The position numbers and the translations under genes are program-made. The notes beneath the pieces are model-generated. The model did no database searches and was not told the origin of the DNA. It worked only from the letters and a program-made list of their open reading frames with translations. A stretch of 64,000 nt of DNA, from positions 186,001-250,000 of the forward strand of contig NZ_QTJV01000008.1 of NCBI RefSeq assembly GCF_003412465.1, written 5' to 3'. Source of the DNA: Chitinophaga silvisoli. Lineage in GTDB: Bacteria; Bacteroidota; Bacteroidia; Chitinophagales; Chitinophagaceae. This document shows, piece by piece, positions 8,701-15,374 of this stretch (its first letter is position 1; the number at the start of each line of letters is the position of its first letter).

Positions 8701-9230
8701 GAACAGGGCATTTGACACATGAGGAGATGCAGGCGTGGGTGTTGAGGGAGAAGGAGGATGAGGTGAGGGATAAGGAGGATGAGATGAGGGACAAGGAGGA
8801 TGAGGTAAGAGAGAAGGAGGATGAGGCGATTAAACATTTATTTGCTGACATAGGCTACCATTTATCATACTGTACGGCTTGTCAGGAGGAAGTTGCCGCC
8901 TATAGGTTAATGTTTCCGGTATTGGAAACAATGCCTGCTGCTGCCTTTGATTTTGACGTGGCAGAGATGGTACTGGCCAATTTGCCCGAAAGGCAGGTTG
9001 GAGTATCAATGGGAATGGTCATTGTGTATGGTATGGTGGGAGCAGGTGTATTGACCGGGTTGGGAGCTTTGTATGTGTTGACGAAATACCTGGCGTTTAA
9101 CCTGGTAACCGGGTTTGGAACGTTTGTTATCATCAGTGTTTTAATCCTTCATTTGAGGGAAATGATAGGCCAATATCAGAAACAAATTCGGTTATTGGAC
9201 CATTGGAACAATGGAACATTAGAACATTAG
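8697..9230 (+). CDS. Probable zinc-binding anti-sigma factor with heptad-repeat insertion
   Basis: The 177-residue protein begins MRTGHLTHEEMQAWV. Residues 15-42 are then a charged repeat of about four 7-residue units of the type EKEDEVR. A HxxxCxxC motif follows (YHLSYCTACQEEV), as in ZAS anti-sigma domains. Two hydrophobic membrane segments (about residues 103-127 and 133-150) then appear, and the tail is soluble. Its position, overlapping the ECF sigma gene by four bases, supports the role of holding that sigma factor at the inner membrane. The heptad block is encoded by four 21-bp tandem repeats at 8741-8824, and is atypical for the family. No periplasmic sensing domain can be recognised. 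Confidence 0.75.
   Translation: MRTGHLTHEEMQAWVLREKEDEVRDKEDEMRDKEDEVREKEDEAIKHLFADIGYHLSYCTACQEEVAAYRLMFPVLETMPAAAFDFDVAEMVLANLPERQVGVSMGMVIVYGMVGAGVLTGLGALYVLTKYLAFNLVTGFGTFVIISVLILHLREMIGQYQKQIRLLDHWNNGTLEH
8741..8824 (+). repeat. Four 21-bp tandem repeats within the anti-sigma gene
   Basis: Units at 8741-8761, 8762-8782, 8783-8803 and 8804-8824 share the core AAGGAGGATGA. Each unit codes for seven residues (R-E/D-K-E-D-E-V/M), so changes in copy number keep the frame and lengthen a predicted charged helix between the N-terminus and the zinc motif. Confidence 0.9.
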
Positions 9231-9303
9231 ACAATTACACCACCAGACCATTAGCAGACATATTAAAGCTAACAAGATTTTTAAGCTATAAAACCTCTCG
9301 ATA

Positions 9304-9672
9304 ATGACATATATACTCGATGCGCAAATTCATTTAGACTCCGAAACAATTCATGCGATTCCAATTTTGTTACTTTTTGTTTTGATAGCTGTTTTTTTAG
9401 TGATCGTAATCAGAAGCATTTTGGATTACCGGTTCAAAATTAAGATGGTTGAAAAAGGAGTGTCCGAACATCTGGCAGGACAGTTATTAAGCAAACCTCA
9501 GCAGGCACGGCAGACGGCTATAAAATGGGCGATTTTGCTGGGCGGTACAGGTATTGGTGTCCTGCTGGTAGCGGTGAATGGAGGCTGGAATATCTATTCG
9601 CTGGCAATCATGTTATTTGCGTTGTCGGCGAGTTTTTTGGGGTACTATCTTTATATTATAAAGAGTGAATGA
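9304..9672 (+). CDS. Small three-helix membrane protein (DUF6249-like)
   Basis: 122 residues with a predicted membrane helix at about residues 19-40, a charged cytoplasmic stretch containing FKIKMVEKGVSEHLAGQLL, and two further helices at about 74-90 and 95-117. The layout, with a MVEKG motif just after the first helix, resembles small Bacteroidota membrane proteins encoded beside sigma/anti-sigma pairs, often annotated as DUF6249; that assignment is from memory of the pattern and not certain. It is 73 bases behind the anti-sigma gene and probably in the same operon. Function unknown. Confidence 0.65.
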   Translation: MTYILDAQIHLDSETIHAIPILLLFVLIAVFLVIVIRSILDYRFKIKMVEKGVSEHLAGQLLSKPQQARQTAIKWAILLGGTGIGVLLVAVNGGWNIYSLAIMLFALSASFLGYYLYIIKSE

Positions 9673-9682
9673 GAATATGTTC

Positions 9683-9735
9683 GTTAAAAAAAGAAAAAAG
9701 ATTGAAAGGTCTTGCTATTTAAAGCCTTTCAATCT
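9683..9735 (-). terminator. Rho-independent terminator overlapping the stop of the 9715-10191 gene
   Basis: An 11-bp perfect stem, AGATTGAAAGG (9699-9709) with CCTTTCAATCT (9725-9735), is followed on the minus strand by a run of T broken by one C. The 5' arm is inside the coding region, so the last codons also form the terminator stem. Confidence 0.88.
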
Positions 9736-10191
9736 ACCTCTTTGTTGCCCTCTTTTAAGAGAAAACACTTTTAATGAAGTCTCTACTTCAGAAGTATAAT
9801 CGATCAATACCTGAATTTTCTCAAGCAAGAGCCGCTGCTCCTCGCTTTCCGTTATTGGCTCAAAACCTGCATTGTCATCCTCCTCGCCTTCCTTTGGCAG
9901 CTTCATTGCCAATCGCTCCAACTCCATGTCCCTGTTAATCTCCGCCTCTTCCAATAGTATGTCTATGATATAATCAGCAGCCCGGTAATCCACCTTTTTC
10001 TCCCGAAGAAATACGGCCAGGTCCTCCGGGCTCAAAGCATCAAAAAACGCTTTATTTCCGAACCTGGTGCCATTAAAGGCGACCCTGATTTCTTCAAGGG
10101 CTTTTGCGGGCTGGTCCTTTTTCCTGGCGATAATCGCTCTCATAGCCCTTCCCAGCTCCTCTATCATTTCTAAAATATAATCTACCGACAT
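9715..10191 (-). CDS. Hypothetical alpha-helical protein
   Basis: 158 residues, strongly helical and acidic in the middle (KEGEEDDNAGFEPITESEEQ) with a basic tail (KRGQQRGRLKGFK). There is no signal peptide or membrane segment. The opening, with an IxxMIEELGRAMRAIIARKK pattern, resembles the small DUF6483-type proteins of other phyla, but I cannot establish homology. The gene is monocistronic, ending in a strong terminator that overlaps its last codons. Function unknown. Confidence 0.7.
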   Translation of the reverse strand: MSVDYILEMIEELGRAMRAIIARKKDQPAKALEEIRVAFNGTRFGNKAFFDALSPEDLAVFLREKKVDYRAADYIIDILLEEAEINRDMELERLAMKLPKEGEEDDNAGFEPITESEEQRLLLEKIQVLIDYTSEVETSLKVFSLKRGQQRGRLKGFK

Positions 10192-10427
10192 AATAACAGC
10201 GAATTTAACAATTTTAATAGGTTCTAAATAAAGCCTTTCCTGACAATGGCATAATTCTGGAAGTTAGTAAGACAAAGACGAAAAAACTTAGCAGTCACAA
10301 CCGATTTTAAATAAATAGGAATTATTGTAAAAAGCCGCCCTGGTATTGCATATTATTAAAACTACAATGCCTGAATAAGATAATAAAACTGGTTTCTGTT
10401 AGAACAAGGATTACTTAAAAATAAGGG

Positions 10428-10672
10428 AGGTTTAACTGAAAACGGAAATAAATATATCGAAAAACAGAAATAGGGTTTGACCGAAAAACAGGAGTAACCT
10501 TTTGGAAAAGTAATTAGGTTTTACCGAAAACAGGAATAAGCTTTAGAAAAAGGAATTAGGTTTTACCGATAACAGGAATAAGCTACAGAAAAAGGAAATA
10601 GGTTCTACCGAAAAACAGGAATAAACTTTAGGAAATAAGCTTTACCAAAACAGAAATCAGCATTATTGAAAT
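10428..10672. repeat. Degenerate 42-44-bp tandem array upstream of an SDR gene
   Basis: Consecutive units begin at 10428, 10472, 10516, 10558, 10600 and 10637, with a weaker seventh after that. Units at 10516 and 10558 are 42 bp and nearly identical; the flanking ones drift in sequence and length. The core is AGGTTTTACCGAAAACAGG followed by AATAAGC and an A-rich half. Stops break every frame, so it is not coding. The rest of the 540-bp gap (10192-10427 and 10673-10730) shows no gene. The array ends about 60 bases before the SDR start. Confidence 0.85.
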
Positions 10673-10730
10673 CAGACATACTTTATCGAAACTTAAATTC
10701 TTTATTGAAATAACCTAAATCATTAACGTC

Positions 10731-11612
10731 ATGGAAACAACCATCCAATCTACCCGATACAAATATATTCATGAAATGCCTTGTGGAGATAGTGAAACAG
10801 AAGGCGGGCACGAGACAAACATATTTCCCTCTATTTTATACGATTCTGCAAAAGATGGATGCAACCGTCTTCTTGGCAAAGTCGCGCTGATAGAGGGCGG
10901 AGACACCGGTTTAGGTAGAGCAATTGCTGTTCAGTTTGCCAAAGAAGGCGCCGAAGTTGCTATCCTTTTTAATGATGATGGCAGCCATGCCAGAGAGACG
11001 GCAGGCATGATCAGGGAATATGGTAAACAGGCCCTCCTGCTTTCATGTGATGTGACAAGAGAAGATGGTTGCAAACTGGCAGTCGATAGAACGATTAGCA
11101 AGTTTGGGAAGATCGATATTCTTGTGAACAACGCAGCGCAGGAGAATATTGTGCCGCAATATTATCTTGTTAATCACGCTATTCCGCATCTGGCAGCAGG
11201 AAGTAGTATTATTAATACATCTACACATATTCCTCACCTGGCAGCAGGAAATAGTATTACTAATACATCTACCCAGGATGCTATTATCGATTTTACAAGG
11301 GCCTTGTCTTCCCTGTTGATTAAAAAGGGGATCAGGGTAAATGCAGTGGCACCAGGAGCCATGTGGAATGAAGCAATGAGCATTTGGAATGAAGTGAAGG
11401 ACGGGACCGAATTGCCGCTTGATTCAATCAACGACTTTGGCAAAATCCACGACTTCCGCAAAATCCATAACTTTGGCAGAGACTCCCTCATGGGTTACGC
11501 CGCTCATCCTGCAGACATCGCACCCTGTTACATTTTTCTGGCATCAGAAGATGCCGCCTTTATCTCCGGTGAAGTATTACATCCGAACGGAGGTACGGTG
11601 ATGACCAGTTAA
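10731..11612 (+). CDS. Degenerate short-chain dehydrogenase/reductase, catalytic Tyr-Lys lost
   Basis: The 293-residue protein aligns by eye with YghA/YhdF-type SDRs: long N-terminus, LLGKVALIEGGDTGLGRAIAVQFAKEGAEVAI (dinucleotide-binding, with Glu where the family has Thr before GG), CDVTREDG, FGKIDILVNNAA and SGEVLHPNGG. The active-site segment, normally a Ser followed by YxxxK, is replaced by a 16-residue tandem duplication (IPHLAAGSSIINTSTH and IPHLAAGNSITNTSTQ, 48-bp units at 11181 and 11229). No YxxxK remains, and about 15 residues before it are missing. A second expansion, DFGKIH/DFRKIH/NFGRDS, sits near residues 235-250. The frame is intact, so it may be a pseudoenzyme or a gene in early decay. 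LigD starts 12 bases after its stop. Confidence 0.8.
   Translation: METTIQSTRYKYIHEMPCGDSETEGGHETNIFPSILYDSAKDGCNRLLGKVALIEGGDTGLGRAIAVQFAKEGAEVAILFNDDGSHARETAGMIREYGKQALLLSCDVTREDGCKLAVDRTISKFGKIDILVNNAAQENIVPQYYLVNHAIPHLAAGSSIINTSTHIPHLAAGNSITNTSTQDAIIDFTRALSSLLIKKGIRVNAVAPGAMWNEAMSIWNEVKDGTELPLDSINDFGKIHDFRKIHNFGRDSLMGYAAHPADIAPCYIFLASEDAAFISGEVLHPNGGTVMTS
11181..11276 (+). repeat. 48-bp tandem duplication in the SDR active-site region
   Basis: Two 48-bp units (11181-11228 and 11229-11276) differ at a handful of bases and code for 16 residues each. The duplication replaces the segment that carries YxxxK in active SDR enzymes. Confidence 0.9.
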
Positions 11613-11624
11613 AAATTAAACCCA

Positions 11625-14534
11625 ATGAGCTTAGCTAAGTACAAGCAGAAGAGATCCTTTTCGAAAACACCTGAACCTACAGGTGGAAAGAGCGATACAC
11701 AGGAATTGCATTTCGTAATACAAAAGCACGATGCATCGCACCTGCATTATGATTTCAGACTGGAAATGAAAGGGGTACTTAAAAGCTGGGCCGTGCCAAA
11801 AGGGCCTTCTATTGATCCGGCAGTAAAAAGGCTGGCCATGATGGTAGAAGACCATCCTTATGATTACAAGAATTTTGAAGGCATCATACCCGCAGGCAAC
11901 TATGGGGCAGGAACCGTGATCGTTTGGGATGAAGGTACATACGTCCCACAATTAAGTGGGAGTACCAAAAAAGAATGGGAAAAGGGATTGTTGCAGGCTA
12001 TTGATAGCGGGAAACTTCATTTTATTTTACAGGGAGAGAAGTTGAAAGGGGAATTTGCATTGGTCAAAACACATGGCAGAGGGGAGAATGCCTGGCTGTT
12101 AATGAAGATTAAGGATAAATATGCAGGTAAGGAGGATGTGACAAAAAAAGAGAAGTCTGTGATATCAGGGAGGACGCTGGCACAGGTGGAAAAAGCACCG
12201 GAGAAGGTTTGGAAGAGCAATAGGGAGGAAAAGGCGACATCAAAAGCTACTTCCAAAGCAACTTCTACTTCCAAAGCTACTTCTACTTCCAAAGCTACTT
12301 CTACTTCCAAAGCAGCTTCTACTTCCAAACCAGCTTCAAAAGCTACTTCCAAAAAATCATCCTCATCCCAGCCCCACGATGAAGCCCCTACCCATCCCGA
12401 CAAAGACTTCTCAACCTTACTCGCCAGGGGCAAAAAATCCCCCATGCCCAAAGAAATCAAACCCATGCTGGCTACCCTCACCGAAAAACCCTTTGATAAA
12501 AAAGACTGGCTTTATGAAATCAAATGGGATGGCTACAGGGCGGTGAGCTACCTGAATAAAAAAAATGTAACCATACTTTCCAGAAACCAGCTCTCTTTCA
12601 ATGAAAAATTTAATGTCATTGCCGATGCCCTGCAGGATTGGAATGCAAGGGCCGTAATTGATGGAGAAATTGTCGCTTTAAATGATGAAGGGAATCCTGA
12701 TTTTCAGGCTTTGCAGAATTATTTAAAGACAGGAAAATCGGTTCAACTGGCTTATTATGTGTTCGACCTGTTATGGTATGATGGCAAGGATATTACCGAA
12801 CTGCCATTAATAGAAAGAAAGGAAATTCTGCGACAGGTATTGCCACAGAATAATGACCTGATCCGCTTTAGCGAACATATCACCGGAGAGAATGGCCAGG
12901 GAACAGCCTTCTTTAATGCTGCATTAAAAAAAGGACTTGAAGGTGTAATGGCGAAAGATGCTGATAGCAGCTACGGTGTAGGAAGGCGATCTGATAGTTG
13001 GCTGAAAATAAAAAACAACCTGCAGACAGAAGCAATCATTTGCGGATATACCGCAGGAAGGAATAGCCGGAAACATTTTGGAGCAGTTATTTTAGGGAAG
13101 TACAAGAAGGGCGAGCTGCACTATATCGGGCATACTGGTGGAGGGTTTGATACCAAATTGCTGAAAGAGTTGTATGACAAGTTTCAGCCTTTGGTTACTA
13201 ATAAGTCGCCATTTAAGGTAAAGCCTAAGACGAATATGCCGGCGACCTGGCTGAAGCCGGAATTGGTGTGTGAAGTGAAATTTGCGGAGGAAACAAGGGA
13301 AGGGATTTTAAGACAACCGATTTTCCTTGGCTTAAGGGAGGATAAAAGTGCAAAGAACGAGAAGAAGGAGAAAATAGTGGCGGCACCTGTCTCTGATAAA
13401 AAAGTAAAGACGATGAAAAAGACAACAATACCGGAAGAGGTCGTTGAAGAGGTAATGGGAAATACGAAGGTGGCTAAAAAAGCTTCACCTAAGAAAGCGG
13501 CTGTTAAAGAACCAACTTCCAGAGCCACTCCTAAGAAAGCTTCCGCAAAGAAAGCTACGCAACCAAAAACCGCTGCCCCAAAAACAACAAGCAGCAAAAC
13601 TCCCTCCTTCTTCCCCGACGACCAAAAGGAAGTCGAACTAAAAATCAACAACAAACTCCTGAAATTTACCAATCTTGACAAAGTCTACTGGCCAGATGAA
13701 AACATCACCAAACGAGACATGCTCAACTATTACGCCGCCATTTCCGACACCATCCTCCCCTACCTCAAAGACCGCCCACAATCGCTGAACCGATTCCCCG
13801 ATGGTATCAAAGGCTTCCACTTCTACCAAAAAAACGTAGAAGATAAAGTCGCCGACTGGATCGACACCTTCCCCTACGTCAGCGAATCAGACGGTGAAAC
13901 CAAAGAATTCCTGGTCTGCAAAGACAAGGCCACCCTCCTCTACATGGCCAACCTGGGCTGCATCGAACTCAATCCATGGCACAGCCGGATCAGCAAACCA
14001 GACAATCCCGATTATTGTCTTATTGACCTCGATCCTGACACCAATGACTTTGACGAAGTCATCCAAACGGCGTTAGAAATAAAAAAACTGCTGGATGATG
14101 TAGGTGCTGATTCCTACATCAAAACATCCGGCTCTACCGGATTGCACATTCTCATCCCATTGGGTGCCAAATATACCTTCGATCAATCCCGCATGCTCGC
14201 GGAACTGATCGTTCAGATAATCAATAAAAGACTGCCAGACATTACCAGTATTGAACGCTCGCCTGCCAAAAGAAAAGGGAAAATCTACCTCGATTTTCTG
14301 CAAAACAGGCAAATTCAAACCATGGCCGTCGCATATTCCTTAAGACCCAAGCCAGGCGCAACCGTATCTGCACCACTCAAGTGGGAAGAAGTCAAAAAGG
14401 GGCTCTCTATCAAAAATTTTGACATCTTCAATATGGCTGATAGAATCGCAAAAGTAGGTGACCTGCTAAAAGGCGTATTAGGAAAAGGGATCAATATGCA
14501 ACAGGTATTGAAAAAGCTGCAGAAATTCCTTTAA
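11625..14534 (+). CDS. ligD: Multifunctional DNA ligase D (PE-LIG-POL)
   Basis: The 969-residue protein carries all three LigD activities in the order phosphoesterase, ligase, polymerase/primase. The PE domain has H35, H41 and D43 in HDASHLHYDFRLE. The ATP-dependent ligase has the adenylated lysine K300 in EIKWDGYRA, with the oligonucleotide-binding domain to about residue 600. The POL domain begins near residue 675 (LKFTNLDKVYWP) with metal-binding D801 and D803 in DLDPD. Domains are joined by two long Lys/Ala/Ser/Thr-rich linkers (about 200-250 and 610-670), the first built from KATSTS repeats. With Ku, LigD carries out bacterial non-homologous end joining; no ku gene is in the window. It follows the degenerate SDR by 12 bases and precedes a Fpg/Nei-like glycosylase, so the neighbourhood is devoted to DNA repair. 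Confidence 0.96.
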   Translation: MSLAKYKQKRSFSKTPEPTGGKSDTQELHFVIQKHDASHLHYDFRLEMKGVLKSWAVPKGPSIDPAVKRLAMMVEDHPYDYKNFEGIIPAGNYGAGTVIVWDEGTYVPQLSGSTKKEWEKGLLQAIDSGKLHFILQGEKLKGEFALVKTHGRGENAWLLMKIKDKYAGKEDVTKKEKSVISGRTLAQVEKAPEKVWKSNREEKATSKATSKATSTSKATSTSKATSTSKAASTSKPASKATSKKSSSSQPHDEAPTHPDKDFSTLLARGKKSPMPKEIKPMLATLTEKPFDKKDWLYEIKWDGYRAVSYLNKKNVTILSRNQLSFNEKFNVIADALQDWNARAVIDGEIVALNDEGNPDFQALQNYLKTGKSVQLAYYVFDLLWYDGKDITELPLIERKEILRQVLPQNNDLIRFSEHITGENGQGTAFFNAALKKGLEGVMAKDADSSYGVGRRSDSWLKIKNNLQTEAIICGYTAGRNSRKHFGAVILGKYKKGELHYIGHTGGGFDTKLLKELYDKFQPLVTNKSPFKVKPKTNMPATWLKPELVCEVKFAEETREGILRQPIFLGLREDKSAKNEKKEKIVAAPVSDKKVKTMKKTTIPEEVVEEVMGNTKVAKKASPKKAAVKEPTSRATPKKASAKKATQPKTAAPKTTSSKTPSFFPDDQKEVELKINNKLLKFTNLDKVYWPDENITKRDMLNYYAAISDTILPYLKDRPQSLNRFPDGIKGFHFYQKNVEDKVADWIDTFPYVSESDGETKEFLVCKDKATLLYMANLGCIELNPWHSRISKPDNPDYCLIDLDPDTNDFDEVIQTALEIKKLLDDVGADSYIKTSGSTGLHILIPLGAKYTFDQSRMLAELIVQIINKRLPDITSIERSPAKRKGKIYLDFLQNRQIQTMAVAYSLRPKPGATVSAPLKWEEVKKGLSIKNFDIFNMADRIAKVGDLLKGVLGKGINMQQVLKKLQKFL
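12240..12352 (+). repeat. 18-bp tandem repeats coding the first LigD linker
   Basis: Repeats of the type AAAGCTACTTCTACTTCC code for KATSTS units in an otherwise featureless linker between the phosphoesterase and ligase domains. Base composition changes abruptly after it to a C-rich, A-rich coding style. Confidence 0.8.
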
Positions 14535-14584
14535 TAGATTTCACATTTACATTCTAAATACAAAAAGCAAATTACCTTTCACCC

Positions 14585-15316
14585 ATGCCCGAAGGCCCTT
14601 CCATTGTCATCCTCAAGCAGGAACTCGCTTCTTTCAAAGGGAAAAAAGTCCTTGCCGCCAGCGGCTATGCAAAAATTGATCTGAGCAGACTAAAAGACAA
14701 AAAAATCACTGCCATCAAAAGCTGGGGCAAACACCTCCTCATTTGCTTCCGTGGTTTTACCATCCGGATCCATCTTCTCCTTTTTGGTACCTATCGCATC
14801 AATGAACGCAAAAATTCTAACCCCACCCTCCGCCTGTCTTTCGAAAAAGAAGAACTCAACTTCTACACCTGCGCTGTCAGGATTATTGACGAGCCACTTG
14901 CGGAAGTTTATGACTGGGAAATTGACCTGCTCAGTGATGCATGGAATGCTGCCAAAGTCATGAAACAACTAAAAAAGGTGCCTGATATGCTCCTCTGCGA
15001 TGCCCTCCTCAACCAGGACATCTTTGCCGGTTCAGGAAACATTATTAAAAACGAAGTTTTATTCCGGACTCACCTTCATCCCCTCAGCAAAGTGGGGAAA
15101 TTACCCCTTAAAAAGAAGAAAGAACTCATACAGGAAGCCCGGCAATACAGCTTCGATTTCCTGGAATGGAAAAAAGCCTTTGTACTGAAACAACACTGGC
15201 TCGCACATACCCGCAAAACCTGTCCCCGCTGCCATATACCCTTCATTAAAGAATACCTGGGTACGACCCAACGGCGATCGTTTTTCTGTAATAATTGCCA
15301 GTTTTTATATGAATAA
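14585..15316 (+). CDS. Fpg/Nei family DNA glycosylase/AP lyase
   Basis: The 243-residue protein starts MPEGPSIVILKQEL, where Pro2 is the Schiff-base nucleophile and Glu3 the catalytic acid of the Fpg/Nei family. The helix-two-turn-helix segment holds LLNQDIFAGSGNIIKNEVLF, and a C-terminal zinc finger has the cysteine pattern CPRC...CNNC (about residues 213-239). It removes oxidised bases and nicks the strand. The loop details fit the endonuclease VIII-like branch better than MutM, but this is a judgement. It is slightly shorter than E. coli homologues (about 265). It follows ligD by 50 bases, which suggests a shared repair operon. Confidence 0.9.
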   Translation: MPEGPSIVILKQELASFKGKKVLAASGYAKIDLSRLKDKKITAIKSWGKHLLICFRGFTIRIHLLLFGTYRINERKNSNPTLRLSFEKEELNFYTCAVRIIDEPLAEVYDWEIDLLSDAWNAAKVMKQLKKVPDMLLCDALLNQDIFAGSGNIIKNEVLFRTHLHPLSKVGKLPLKKKKELIQEARQYSFDFLEWKKAFVLKQHWLAHTRKTCPRCHIPFIKEYLGTTQRRSFFCNNCQFLYE

Positions 15317-15374
15317 CAAATGCCATGGCATGAATTTTACCGCTTTAGCCCTAGAACCAATTGCTTAATAATTA

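Noticed and set aside
9195..9265. Short repeats of ACATTAG type after the anti-sigma gene
   Set aside because: Low-complexity AT-rich sequence with no regular period; nothing to support a function.
10428..10672. Possible CRISPR array
   Set aside because: The whole 42-bp unit is repeated with drift, with no constant repeat and variable spacer, and no cas genes are nearby.
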